Below are positions 1 to 8,524 of a stretch of 64,000 bases of DNA, one piece after another (positions within the stretch are counted from its first letter, which is position 1; each line of letters starts with the position of its first letter). The notes under the pieces were generated by a model. It was given only the letters and a program-made list of their open reading frames with translations. It was not told the DNA's origin and made no database searches. Both the position numbers and the translations under genes were made by a program. Source of the stretch: Nonomuraea turcica (GTDB taxonomy: Bacteria > Actinomycetota > Actinomycetes > Streptosporangiales > Streptosporangiaceae); NCBI RefSeq assembly GCF_030718205.1, contig NZ_JAUZQF010000041.1:1-64000 (forward strand), in the 5' to 3' direction.

Positions 1-1178
1 GTAACACGCTCCTGACCGGCGTGACCGGCCGTCTGACCGGCGAGGGCCGGGTGATTTGCGACGGGCGGCCGCTCACCTACGACGCCACCGGCGTCTCGGC
101 CAAGCTGCACCGGCTGCGGGGCGAGCGTGAGCAGTTGGCCGCCAAGCACCGGCACCAGGGCAAGCTCTTGGCGGGCATGACCGTCGCCGATTCCCGCTTC
201 GCCGCGTTGGCCGCGGCCTACGAGGGCGTCGGTGTGGAACACGAGCGTGTGTGCGTGCGTATCCGGCATCTGAACACGGCGCTGGCCTGGTCGGCGGCGC
301 GCTGGGCGGTCGATCAGGCCGTCGCCGCCGGGGCGACGGTCATCTACCTGGAGGACCTGGCCACCCTGGAAGCACGCGGACGCCGGGGGCGGGCGAACGC
401 GCGCCTGTCGGGGCAGGTCCGCGGGCAGATCGTGGAGGCGATCCGGCACCTGGCGGCCAAGAGCGCGATCGCCGTGGTCACCGTCCCGGCGCGCGGCACC
501 TCCAAGTATTGTCCCCGCTGCGGGGACGGCACCTCGGTCCTTACCCATTGCCCGGCCCCGGACCGGCTCGCCGAGAAGGGCTGGACGTGGGCGTACTGCC
601 AGGGTTGCGGCCTGTCGTGTGATCGGGACTGGGCGGCGGCCGAGCGGATCGTCGCGCGCGGCCTGCTCGGCCAGCACGCCACCCGCACCCACCGCGCCAC
701 TGGCGCCCGCACCATCCCCACGGTGGTGGAGGGCAACGTGGCCCGCGCCCGCCGAACGCGCAGGCCCACCCGGGCGGCCCGGCGCGCCCGCCGCACCCAA
801 ATCGACGTGCACCCCCGGCCCGCGGCGCGGGACAGATCCAAGAACCGTCCCACCCCAAAACGACCGACCCGCACCGCGAACAACCCGGCGGACACCTCGG
901 TGAACGCCTCAGCAGCGGATACCAATTCCGCAGACGATGCGATGACCTCCAGCCGTGTGCCCGACCGGCGCACGGTGCCCGCCCCATTCCCCTCGGAGAG
1001 TGGACAGTGTCCGGCGGGCCATGCACCCAAGGCGGGACGGCGCGAGCCGTACCGGACAGGGCATGTCAGGAATTCTCACCACCGGACCGGCTTCCACCAC
1101 GCCAAAGCCACCCCCGTGCTCGCGCTCGCCAAGCACGGGAGCAGCCCAAAGCAGGCTACGCCCGTCCGAGTTGCCTGA
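1..1178 (+). CDS. tnpB: TnpB-type RNA-guided nuclease of an IS605-family element (5' end outside window)
   Basis: The frame is open from base 1, so the N-terminal part lies outside the window; the first in-window start-like codon is the GTG at 21. Counting from there, the RuvC-II glutamate is in IYLEDL (about residue 111), a zinc finger follows (CPRC at 164-167, CQGC at 193-196), and the RuvC-III aspartate is in DRDWAAAERI (about 201-210). An Arg/Pro-rich tail of about 170 residues follows, which I do not recognise. TnpB proteins are transposon-encoded, omegaRNA-guided DNA nucleases. The stop codon falls inside the right-end hairpin (1174-1188). No tnpA is visible. Integrity of RuvC-I cannot be judged. 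Confidence 0.85.
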   Translation, partial: NTLLTGVTGRLTGEGRVICDGRPLTYDATGVSAKLHRLRGEREQLAAKHRHQGKLLAGMTVADSRFAALAAAYEGVGVEHERVCVRIRHLNTALAWSAARWAVDQAVAAGATVIYLEDLATLEARGRRGRANARLSGQVRGQIVEAIRHLAAKSAIAVVTVPARGTSKYCPRCGDGTSVLTHCPAPDRLAEKGWTWAYCQGCGLSCDRDWAAAERIVARGLLGQHATRTHRATGARTIPTVVEGNVARARRTRRPTRAARRARRTQIDVHPRPAARDRSKNRPTPKRPTRTANNPADTSVNASAADTNSADDAMTSSRVPDRRTVPAPFPSESGQCPAGHAPKAGRREPYRTGHVRNSHHRTGFHHAKATPVLALAKHGSSPKQATPVRVA

Positions 1179-1206
1179 TTCCTTCAGGGAACCACAGAGG
1201 ATTCAA
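1170..1206 (+). ncRNA. IS605 right end and presumed omegaRNA 3' scaffold
   Basis: A hairpin with CCTGA/TCAGG arms (1174-1178 and 1184-1188), lengthened by GTT/AAC pairs after one mismatch, is followed by a tail ending GGATTCAA at 1206. In TnpB elements the omegaRNA overlaps the 3' end of tnpB and the right end, and the flanking host DNA acts as guide. Here the guide would begin at 1207, exactly where peptidase-like coding sequence starts. The exact boundary is inferred. Confidence 0.55.
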
Positions 1207-1348
1207 GACGCTTACGGTTCGTGCTCGCGACCTCTACCGCCTCGCCGTCCCTTCCGATCCCCAGGTGCGTCCCGACGGGGGAGCGGTAGCGTACACACTG
1301 ACGACCGCTGTCCGAGACTCCGACGAGAACCGCACCGAGATCCGCCCC
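1202..1348 (+). pseudogene. N-terminal fragment of an S9-family prolyl oligopeptidase
   Basis: The frame reads TVRARDLYRLAVPSD, then PQVRPDGGAVAYTLT and DSDENRTEI. This is the typical first beta-propeller blade of actinobacterial S9 peptidases, which usually exceed 600 residues. About 45 codons remain, with no propeller body or hydrolase domain. The homology begins immediately after the TnpB right end, so the element sits at or just inside the original start codon. The reading then passes directly into an unrelated hydrolase fragment. Confidence 0.6.
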
Positions 1349-1349
1349 G

Positions 1350-1500
1350 GTGTGGGGCCTCATGCGGTCGATGGGCGCGGCCGGGCTGATCTGCGCCCGC
1401 CCCGCCGACGTGGTCGCCTTCGGCCGCGCCCATCTGGAGAGTGGCCTGCTGAAGGATCCGAGCGTCATGTGGGAGCCGCAGGTCGACATCCCCAACCCCG
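1350..1500 (+). pseudogene. Internal fragment of an S12 (beta-lactamase-fold) serine hydrolase
   Basis: The frame reads SMGAAGLICARPADVVAFGR, then AHLESGLLKDPSVMWEPQVD. This matches the middle of class-C-like serine hydrolases, around the segment after the tyrosine motif. About 50 codons survive, without SxxK or the C-terminal motif. It lies between an S9 peptidase remnant and an oligopeptide ABC ATPase remnant, so the locus probably once handled peptides. Confidence 0.55.
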
Positions 1501-1797
1501 CGTGTCCAGATGGTCTTCCAGGATCCGTACGCGTCGCTCGACCCGCGTATGACGATCGGGAAGGGCACCGCGAAGCGCTGCCGCGTCACCTGGTCCGCGG
1601 GGCTGCGCGACGAACTCGGACTGTCGATGCTGTTCATCTCGCACAACCTGGCCGTCGTCCGGTACGTCGCCGACACCATCGCCGTCATGCACCGCGGCCG
1701 GATCGTCGAGCACGGGCCCGCCGAGCGGGTCGTCGGCGAGCCGGCCCACGACTACACGCGCGCGCTGCTGGCGTCGGTGCCACGGCTCAGAGGGTGA
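1501..1797 (+). pseudogene. Internally deleted oligopeptide ABC transporter ATPase (DppF/OppF type)
   Basis: The N-terminal part shows the Q-loop segment VFQDPYASLDPRMTIG. It then jumps to the post-Walker-B region LGLSMLFISHNLAVVRYVAD and the usual C-terminus ending YTRALLASVPRL. Walker A, the LSGGQ signature and Walker B are all missing, so this cannot be a working ATPase. The stop overlaps the convergent racemase gene by 11 bases. The surviving halves are typical of DppF, the ATPase that powers dipeptide or oligopeptide import. Confidence 0.75.
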
Positions 1798-2887
1798 TCC
1801 ACTCGGTGGACGTGGTCACCTCGTCGAGCACGTCCGGGATCGGCTCGACGCCGATTCCGGGGCCGGTGGGCACGTCCAGGTGCCCGTTCACGAGTTCGAA
1901 CGGTTCGGTGATGTCGGTTGCGTAGTAGCGTCGCGATGCTGAGGTGTCGCCGGGGAGGGTGAAGCCGGGTAGGGCCGCCAGTGCCACGTTGGCGGCTCGG
2001 CCGAGGCCGGTTTCGAGCATGCCGCCGCACCACACGGCGATCCCGTTGGCCTGGCAGAGGTCGTGGATGCGCCGGGCTTCCAGGTAGCCGCCGATGCGGC
2101 CGGGTTTGATGTTGATGATGGAGCAGGAGCCGAGGGCGATCGCGGCGGCGGCGTGCTCGGCCGACTCGATGGACTCGTCCAGGCAGATCGGGGTGTTGAG
2201 GCGCTGTGCCAGTTTGGCGTGCTGGATGAGGTCGTCGTTGGCCAGGGGTTGTTCGATGAGCAGCAGGTCGAAGGCGTCCAGGTGGGCCAGGCGGGGGGCG
2301 TCGGTGAGTGTGTAGGCGGCGTTGGCGTCGACTTGGAGCAGCACGTCGTCGCCGAACCGTTCGCGTACGGCCTGGACTGGTTCGAGGTCCCAGCCGGGTT
2401 CGATTTTCAGCTTGATCCGGAGGTAGCCCTCGTCGAGGTAGCCGGCGACGGCGTCGAGCAGTTGCGGGATGGAGTCCATGATGCCGACCGATACGCCGCA
2501 TGGCACGCGGGTGTGGGTGGCGCCGAGGAAGTGGGCGAGTGGCTCGCCGGCTGCGCGCAGTTGGGCGTCCAGTATGGCGGTTTCCAGTGCGGCCTTGGCC
2601 ATGCGGTGGCCCTTGATCGGTTCGAGGGCGTGGCCGATGTCGTGGACGTTCGGGTTCTTGGGCAGGGCGGGTAGCAGGAAGCGGCGGATCACCTCGGCGG
2701 CGCCGTCGGCGTATTCGGGGGAGTAGAGCGGTTCGGACATGGCCACGCACTCGCCCCATCCTTCGGCGTTCGGTGTCACGACCCTGACCAGCAGGACGTC
2801 GCGGGCGGTCTCGGTGCCGAACGAGGTGCGGAACGGCGCCACCAGCGGCATCGCGATCCGCCGCAGCTCGACTCCAGTGATCTTCAC
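1787..2887 (-). CDS. N-acylamino acid racemase / o-succinylbenzoate synthase-like enolase
   Basis: A member of the enolase superfamily, MLE/OSBS-NAAAR branch, 366 residues. Visible catalytic elements are the KxK motif in RIKLKI, metal ligands in LQVDANAAY, LIEQPL and CLDESIES, and the second lysine in NIKPGRIGG. Such enzymes either racemise N-acylamino acids or make o-succinylbenzoate for menaquinone. No men genes are nearby, and the adjacent GNAT gene favours N-acylamino acid racemisation (inference). The GTG start at 2887 is chosen because GGAGAG lies just upstream and its GTGA overlaps the stop of the GNAT gene. A longer frame to 2986 would overlap that gene deeply. Confidence 0.88.
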   Translation of the reverse strand: MKITGVELRRIAMPLVAPFRTSFGTETARDVLLVRVVTPNAEGWGECVAMSEPLYSPEYADGAAEVIRRFLLPALPKNPNVHDIGHALEPIKGHRMAKAALETAILDAQLRAAGEPLAHFLGATHTRVPCGVSVGIMDSIPQLLDAVAGYLDEGYLRIKLKIEPGWDLEPVQAVRERFGDDVLLQVDANAAYTLTDAPRLAHLDAFDLLLIEQPLANDDLIQHAKLAQRLNTPICLDESIESAEHAAAAIALGSCSIINIKPGRIGGYLEARRIHDLCQANGIAVWCGGMLETGLGRAANVALAALPGFTLPGDTSASRRYYATDITEPFELVNGHLDVPTGPGIGVEPIPDVLDEVTTSTEWITL

Positions 2888-3648
2888 ACTCTCTCCACTA
2901 CATAGAAGGACTTCTCGCAGAACCCGGTCACCTGACCGCCTTCGGCCATCAGGCCGCCGAGCACGTCGCGAACGGCGTGCCGCCACGCCTTGGCCGTGCC
3001 CGGATCGCTCCGCCGCAACGCCTCGATGTCGGCGGGCAGGCCGACCAGCACCGTCGCCCCGTCGGCGCGCCCCACGACGGGCCGCCCGCCCTCGTCCGCG
3101 AGCACCACGACGGCGTCCTGCGGCGCCGCTGTGACGTACGGTTCGCGACGTGCGAGAGCTTCGACGTGCGGTGCGGTGAGCGGCCAGGAGGCGAGCAGGC
3201 GGTCGGACTCGTCGCCCTGGTTGATGGCGTCGTCCATGACGCCGTAGAAGCAGGGCAGGTACTCCTGAGGGCGGGCGCCGAGTTTAGCCAGGTTGAAGTG
3301 GGCGTTGCGACGTACGAGAGGGTCGTAGGTCCAGGTGATGCACTCCAGGCCGCGTTCCAGGGCCCAGCGCCGCTGGTGCAGCTTCAGCTCCAGCCCGACG
3401 CCCCGCCGCGCGGTCGTGCCGGTGATGTGGGAGTGCAGCGTGCCGCCCGCAGCGAAGAAGCCGACCGAGCCGCCGACCAGCCGGTCACCGTCGAAGGCGC
3501 CCGCCACGTAGTTGCCGGAGTGCGCGAACGCGCACATCAGCTCCAGCGTGACGGGCGGGTCGCCGGATCCGAAGTGCCAGATCTCGTTGTACAGCTCAAG
3601 GACCCGTTCGAACTCCGCGATCTCATGGAGCTCCCTGACCGCGATCAA
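2884..3648 (-). CDS. GNAT-superfamily acyltransferase paired with the racemase
   Basis: A 254-residue protein resembling the large, predicted GNAT acetyltransferases of the COG3375 type. The acyl-CoA binding loop is around TARRGVGLELKLHQRRWA (about residues 80-97), followed by WTYDPLVRRNAHFNLAKLGA. It starts at a TTG (3648) preceded by AGGAGG and AAAGGCGG. It is translationally coupled to the downstream racemase by GTGA. In Geobacillus a GNAT succinyltransferase, an N-succinylamino acid racemase and a deacylase together convert D- to L-amino acids. Two of those three partners are here; no M20-type deacylase is visible. Confidence 0.8.
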   Translation of the reverse strand: MIAVRELHEIAEFERVLELYNEIWHFGSGDPPVTLELMCAFAHSGNYVAGAFDGDRLVGGSVGFFAAGGTLHSHITGTTARRGVGLELKLHQRRWALERGLECITWTYDPLVRRNAHFNLAKLGARPQEYLPCFYGVMDDAINQGDESDRLLASWPLTAPHVEALARREPYVTAAPQDAVVVLADEGGRPVVGRADGATVLVGLPADIEALRRSDPGTAKAWRHAVRDVLGGLMAEGGQVTGFCEKSFYVVERV

Positions 3649-3764
3649 CTTGCCGCCTTTCCTCCTGGACGTTCACCGGCGACGGTATGCCATGGTGCGG
3701 TCGGCGTATTCGTGCCGGACAACCAAGAGGAGGCGCGCATTCGTCGAAGCGCACCGGAGCCCGG

Positions 3765-4154
3765 TCAGAAGGCGACGCCGCAGCGCAGGATGACGTTGGC
3801 GTACGGCCGCGCCTCACCGGTGCGCACCACCAGCTTGCTGCCGGCGGAGAGCTGCTTGAGCCGCTCGTGCGGCACGTACGCCGGCCCCGGCAGCCGCTCG
3901 CCGAGCAGCGCGTCGCAGGCGGGGTTGGCCGCGCGGACCTCCTCGGCCGCCGTGGCGCCCTCGACGACGATCTCGGCGAGGATGCCGTCGAGCACGTCGG
4001 CGAACGACGGGATGCCCGCGACGAACGCCAGGTCCACCACCGGCACGCCGGCCGGCAGCGGCATGCCGCTGTCGCAGATGAGCAGCTCGTCGGTGTGCCC
4101 GAGCCGGGCCAGGGCTCCCGCCAGGGCCGCGTTGATGACGCCGCCGCGCTTCAC
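3765..4154 (-). CDS. rbsD: D-ribose pyranase
   Basis: 129 residues, the usual RbsD length. RbsD interconverts pyranose and furanose forms of ribose so that ribokinase can use the sugar. The conserved GHTDELLICDSGMPLP segment (about residues 19-34) carries the catalytic His and Asp. The C-terminal ARPYANVILRCGV segment carries the sugar-binding Tyr-Ala-Asn. The GTG start at 4154 forms a GTGA overlap with the ribokinase stop. It is the last gene of the ribose operon. Confidence 0.93.
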   Translation of the reverse strand: MKRGGVINAALAGALARLGHTDELLICDSGMPLPAGVPVVDLAFVAGIPSFADVLDGILAEIVVEGATAAEEVRAANPACDALLGERLPGPAYVPHERLKQLSAGSKLVVRTGEARPYANVILRCGVAF

Positions 4155-5071
4155 AGGTCCTCCACCTCCGTCATCGTCGGGTACGAATCCTGCGCCCCCG
4201 GCCTGCGTACGGCCGCGGCGCCCACCCGGGCGGCGAATGCCGCGGCATCCGCGAGCGGCTCGCCCGCGGCCAGCCTCCAGGCCAGCGCCCCCGTGAACGC
4301 GTCGCCGGCCCCGGTCGTGTCCACGGCCGTCACGCGGGGACTGGGCACCGCGTGGACGGCGCCTGCCTCGGCCACCACGGCCCCGTCGGCGCCGAGCGTG
4401 ATGACGACCGAGCGGGGGCCGAGTGCCAGCAGGCTCTTGGCCTGCCGGTCCGGCTCGCCGGGCACGCCGAGCAGCACGGCCGCCTCGTGCTCGTTGACGA
4501 CCAGCGGATCGCACAGCGCCAGCAGCTCGTCCGGCACCGGAGCGGCCGGCGACAGGTTGAGCACCGCGCGGCGGGCCAGCCGGGCCGCGGCGAGCACCGC
4601 CGGCAGCGGGATCTCCAGCTGCAGGGACACGACCGGAGCCGACCGCAGCAGCGGCGCCGCGTCCAGCACGTCGGCTTCGGTGAGCCAGGCGTTGGCGCCG
4701 GGGGCGACGATGATGCTGTTGTCGCCCTGCGGCCCGACGGCGATCATGGCGATGCCGCTGGCGGCGGGCGTGTCGTGCAGGTGAGCGAGGTCGACGCTGT
4801 CACGTTCCAGCGACTCGCGCAGCAGCCGCCCGTGCCCGTCGGCGCCGACCCGGCCGACCAGCGCCACCCGCGCGCCGAGCCGCGCGGCGGCCACGGCCTG
4901 GTTGGCGCCCTTGCCTCCGGGGTGGACGGCGAGCTCCGAGCCGAGCACGGTCTCGCCCGGCGCGGGATGCCGTTCCACCCGGACGATCAAGTCGGCGTTG
5001 GCCGACCCCACCACCACGACGTCGAACGGGTGGCGGGGCCGGCCTTCGTCCTGTTCACCCACCGTGCTCAT
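4151..5071 (-). CDS. rbsK: Ribokinase (PfkB family)
   Basis: 306 residues. It phosphorylates ribose at O5 using ATP. Both PfkB signatures are present: GGKGANQAVAAARLG near residue 52 and DTTGAGDAFTG near residue 250, the latter with the catalytic Asp. An N-terminal extension of about 15 residues precedes the first beta strand (DVVVVGSANADLIVRV). The start overlaps the rbsB stop by ATGA, and the end overlaps rbsD by GTGA, so translation of rbsB, K and D is likely coupled. Confidence 0.95.
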   Translation of the reverse strand: MSTVGEQDEGRPRHPFDVVVVGSANADLIVRVERHPAPGETVLGSELAVHPGGKGANQAVAAARLGARVALVGRVGADGHGRLLRESLERDSVDLAHLHDTPAASGIAMIAVGPQGDNSIIVAPGANAWLTEADVLDAAPLLRSAPVVSLQLEIPLPAVLAAARLARRAVLNLSPAAPVPDELLALCDPLVVNEHEAAVLLGVPGEPDRQAKSLLALGPRSVVITLGADGAVVAEAGAVHAVPSPRVTAVDTTGAGDAFTGALAWRLAAGEPLADAAAFAARVGAAAVRRPGAQDSYPTMTEVEDL

Positions 5072-6021
5072 GCCCCGGTGAACTCGGACAGGTTGTCCTT
5101 CGTGGCGACCTTCACCGGCACGTTGAGGGTGGCCTCCAGCTTCTCGCCGCCCGCGGCCTTGACCGCGTTCTGCACGGACTGCTGGCCGAGCAGGGCCGGC
5201 TGCTGGGCGATGCTGGCCGCCAGGGTGCCGGCCTCGATCGCCTTCAGCCCGTCGGGGGTGCCGTCGAAGCCGACGACCTTGACCTCCTTGCCGGCCTTGG
5301 CGCCGAGCGCCTTGATCGCGCCGAGCGCCATCTCGTCGTTCTCGGCGAACACGCCGGTGACGCCCGGGTGCGACTGCAGCAGGTTCGTCATGACGTCCAG
5401 GCCCTTGGTGCGGTCGAAGTCGGCCGGCTGCTGGGCGACGACCTTGATGTTCGGGAACGCCTTGATGCCCTCGGTGAAGCCCTGGCCGCGGTCGCGCGAG
5501 GCCGAGGTGCCGGGCACGCCCTGGAGAACGACGACCTCGCCCTTCTCGCCGATCTCCTTGGCGAGCTGCTCCGCGGCCAGCTTGCCGCCGGCCACGTTGT
5601 CGGAGGCGACGGTCTGGGCGACCGTGGCCCCGTTGACGCCGCGGTCCACGGCGAGCACGGGAATGCTGGAACGTTCCGCGACCTTGACCGCGGGCGCGGC
5701 GGCGTCGGAGTCGACCGGGTTGATGATGATCGCCTTCATGTTCTGGCTGGTGAAGTTCTGCACCTGGTTCACCTGCTGGGAGGCGTCGTTCTGCGCGTCG
5801 GTGACGGTCAGCGTGACGCCCAGCTTCTTGGCTTCGGCCTCGGCGCCCTCGCGCAGCTGCACGAAGTAGGGGTTGTTCAGGGTGGAGATCGACATGCCGA
5901 TCTTGACGTCGCCGCCGGAGGCGGTTGCCGGCGAGCCGGAGGAGGACGTGCCGGACGAGCCGCAGGCGGTCAGGCCGAGGGTCAGTGCGGCGCCCGCCGC
6001 GATGAGGGCGTGGATGCGCAT
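5068..6021 (-). CDS. rbsB: Ribose ABC transporter substrate-binding lipoprotein
   Basis: 317 residues. An N-terminal signal sequence ends in the lipobox LTAC-GSS, so the mature protein is a lipid-anchored periplasm-equivalent binding protein. The body is the periplasmic-binding-protein type 1 fold: KIGMSISTLNNPYFVQL, the KAIIINPVDSDAA strand, PVLAVDRGVNG and FAENDEMALGAIKAL. The ATG at 6021 is preferred because GAGG lies 9 bases upstream; an in-frame GTG at 6036 overlaps that ribosome site. A 42-base gap separates it from rbsC. Confidence 0.93.
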   Translation of the reverse strand: MRIHALIAAGAALTLGLTACGSSGTSSSGSPATASGGDVKIGMSISTLNNPYFVQLREGAEAEAKKLGVTLTVTDAQNDASQQVNQVQNFTSQNMKAIIINPVDSDAAAPAVKVAERSSIPVLAVDRGVNGATVAQTVASDNVAGGKLAAEQLAKEIGEKGEVVVLQGVPGTSASRDRGQGFTEGIKAFPNIKVVAQQPADFDRTKGLDVMTNLLQSHPGVTGVFAENDEMALGAIKALGAKAGKEVKVVGFDGTPDGLKAIEAGTLAASIAQQPALLGQQSVQNAVKAAGGEKLEATLNVPVKVATKDNLSEFTGA

Positions 6022-6063
6022 GGGGTGGTACCTCACTTTGTTCTTACGGGTTGTGCGGTGGTG

Positions 6064-7026
6064 TCAGCGGCCGCTTCGGCGGCGCAGCGTGTCGAGCAGG
6101 ACGGCCAGGGCGATCACCACGCCGATGACCACCTGCTGCCAGAAGGCCGAGACCGACAGCAGGTTCAGCCCGTTGCGCAGCACGGCCAGGATGAGCGCGC
6201 CGACCAGCGTGCCGAGCGCCCTGCCCTTGCCGCCCGACAGGCTCGCCCCGCCGATGACCACGGCGGCGATCGCGTCCAGCTCGTAGCCGGAGGCGGCCTG
6301 CGGCTGGGCCGAGGCGAGCCGGCTGGCCAGGACGATCCCGGCCACCGCGGCGAACGCGCCGGACAGGGCGTAGGTGACGAGTTTCTGCCTGCTGACGGCG
6401 ATGCCGGACAGCCGGGCGGCCTCTTCGTTGCCGCCGATGGCGTACATCGCCCGGCCGGCGTAGGTGCGGTTGAGCACGACGGCGGCGATCACGCCCATGA
6501 GCGTCATCACCAGCACGGGGACCGGCAGGTAACCGCCGACGGTGTCGCCGAGGTGGGAGACCGCCTCCGGCATCTCGATGGGGCTGCCCTGGGAGACCAC
6601 CAGGGCCAGCCCGCGCGCCACGCCCAGCATGGCGAGCGTGGCGATGAACGGCGGCAGCTTGCCGTACGCGATGAGCGCGGCGTTGACCAGCCCGCACCCG
6701 ACGCCGACGGCGAGGGCGACGAGCGTGGCCAGCGGCCAGGGCAGGCCGGTGTCGGCGGCCGTCCAGGCCAGCACGATCGCCGACAGAGCGGCGACGGCGC
6801 CGACGGACAGATCGATCCCGCCGGTGATGATGACGAATGTCGAGCCGAAGGCGAGAATCGCGGTGACCGCCGCCTGGACGCCCACGTTCAGCAGGTTCGT
6901 CACGGTCAGAAAGTCGCCGGACAGCAACGACAGCGCCACGACGAGCACGACGAGCGCCGCGAGCGAGCCGTTCTCGGCCAGCAGGCTCCTGGCCGCCGGC
7001 CGTCCGGCCAGCACGTTAGTGGACAC
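6064..7026 (-). CDS. rbsC: Ribose ABC transporter permease
   Basis: 320 residues and strongly hydrophobic, with 8-10 predicted membrane segments in the BPD_transp_2 family. Diagnostic stretches are TFVIITGGIDLSVGAVAALS, PPFIATLAMLGVARGLALV, the coupling-helix region AIGGNEEAARLSGI and VVIGGASLSGGKGRALGTL. A GGAGG sits directly against the ATG at 7032, leaving no spacer, but 6 bases before the GTG at 7026, so 7026 is the likely start. It overlaps the end of rbsA by 11 bases. Confidence 0.92.
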   Translation of the reverse strand: MSTNVLAGRPAARSLLAENGSLAALVVLVVALSLLSGDFLTVTNLLNVGVQAAVTAILAFGSTFVIITGGIDLSVGAVAALSAIVLAWTAADTGLPWPLATLVALAVGVGCGLVNAALIAYGKLPPFIATLAMLGVARGLALVVSQGSPIEMPEAVSHLGDTVGGYLPVPVLVMTLMGVIAAVVLNRTYAGRAMYAIGGNEEAARLSGIAVSRQKLVTYALSGAFAAVAGIVLASRLASAQPQAASGYELDAIAAVVIGGASLSGGKGRALGTLVGALILAVLRNGLNLLSVSAFWQQVVIGVVIALAVLLDTLRRRSGR

Positions 7027-8524
7027 GGGCATCCTCCACCTCGGTGACGGCCAGCGCCATCACGGAGTCCTGGGTCGCTTCGGCGGCCTCCAGCTCGCCG
7101 ACGAGCCTGCCTCTGGCCATGACGAGGACACGGTCGCTCATCCCGAGGATCTCGGGCAGATCACTGGAGATCATGAGGACCGCGTGGCCGGAGGCGGTGA
7201 GCGAATTGATCAACTGGTAGATCTCGACCTTGGCACCGACGTCGATGCCGCGCGTTGGCTCGTCGAGAATGAGCACGTTGGCGTCGGCGAGCAGCCACTT
7301 GCCGATCACGATCTTCTGCTGGTTTCCACCCGACAGGGTGCGCACCTCCTGGCCGAGGTGGCTCATCCGCACGCCGAGCTGGGCGGCCACCCGCGCGGCG
7401 GCCTCGCGCTGCCCGGCCCGGTCGACGAAACCGCCGCGGGTGGCGCCGCGCAGGGTGACCAGGCCCAGGTTCTCGGCGATGTCGGCGCCCAGGACGAGCC
7501 CCTGGCCCTTGCGGTCCTCCGGGACCAGACCCAGCCCGGCCTCCATGGCGGCGCGCACGTCGCCGCCGGGAAGCCGCCGGCCGCGCACCAGCACCTCGCC
7601 CGAGTCGTAGGCGTCGGCGCCGAACACCGCCCGGACCACCTCGGTGCGGCCCGCGCCGACCAGCCCGGCCAGGCCGACGACCTCGCCGGCGCGCACCTCG
7701 AACGACACGCCGGAGAACGCGCCGGCCCGGCTCAGGTCGCGCACCTGCAGCAGCGGCTCGCCGGCCGCGGCGACCTCGCGCGGGTACTGCTGGTCGATGG
7801 GCCGGCCCACCATGAGCCGGATCAGCTCCTCCTCGGGCGTGCCTGCGGGCACCTGCGCCACGGAGCGGCCGTCGCGCAGCACGGTCACCCGGTCGCCGAT
7901 CTGCGCGATCTCCTCCAGGTGGTGGGTGATGAACACCACGGCGACGCCCCGCTCGCGCAGCTGCCCGACCAGGCCGAACAGGCGCTGCACCTCACTGGTG
8001 GTGAGCACGGCGGTGGGCTCGTCCATGATGAGGACGCGGGCGTTCAGCGCGAGCGCCTTGGCGATCTCGACCATCTGCATCTGCGCGATGCCCAGGTCGG
8101 CGACGCGGGTGTGCGGGTCGACGTCGATGCCCACCCGGTCGAGCAGGCCGCGGGCCTGCTCGTGCATGCGCCGCGTGTCGACGAACCCGAAGCGGCGCGG
8201 CGGCCTGCCCAGGGCGAGGTTCTCGCCCACCGTCAGCTGGGGGACCAGGTTGAACTCCTGGTAGATCGTGGCGATGCCGAGCCGCTGGGCGTCGGCGGCG
8301 GTCCGGATGGCGACCGGCTCGCCGTCGAGGAGGATGCGGCCGCTGCCGGGCTGGTAAGCGCCGGACAACATCTTGATGAGCGTGCTCTTGCCGGCGCCGT
8401 TCTCGCCGAGCAGGACGTGCACCTCGCCCTCGCGCAGGTCGAAGTCGACGCCGTCGAGCGCCACCACGCCGGGGAACCTCTTGCCGAGTCCCTCCACGCG
8501 CAGGATCTCCCGTGCCTGGCTCAC
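7016..8524 (-). CDS. rbsA: Ribose ABC transporter ATPase, two fused ABC domains
   Basis: 502 residues, the normal RbsA length. The first ABC domain has Walker A GENGAGKST (about residues 40-48), the signature-region sequence IAQMQMVEIAKAL and Walker B VLIMDEPTA. The second has the degenerate P-loop GLAGLVGAGRTE, the signature LSGGNQQK and VLILDEPTRGIDVG. This asymmetry is normal for sugar ABC2 ATPases. The GTG start at 8524 forms GTGA with the rbsR stop, so regulator and transporter are co-translated. Any longer upstream frame would run into rbsR. Confidence 0.95.
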   Translation of the reverse strand: MSQAREILRVEGLGKRFPGVVALDGVDFDLREGEVHVLLGENGAGKSTLIKMLSGAYQPGSGRILLDGEPVAIRTAADAQRLGIATIYQEFNLVPQLTVGENLALGRPPRRFGFVDTRRMHEQARGLLDRVGIDVDPHTRVADLGIAQMQMVEIAKALALNARVLIMDEPTAVLTTSEVQRLFGLVGQLRERGVAVVFITHHLEEIAQIGDRVTVLRDGRSVAQVPAGTPEEELIRLMVGRPIDQQYPREVAAAGEPLLQVRDLSRAGAFSGVSFEVRAGEVVGLAGLVGAGRTEVVRAVFGADAYDSGEVLVRGRRLPGGDVRAAMEAGLGLVPEDRKGQGLVLGADIAENLGLVTLRGATRGGFVDRAGQREAAARVAAQLGVRMSHLGQEVRTLSGGNQQKIVIGKWLLADANVLILDEPTRGIDVGAKVEIYQLINSLTASGHAVLMISSDLPEILGMSDRVLVMARGRLVGELEAAEATQDSVMALAVTEVEDARVH

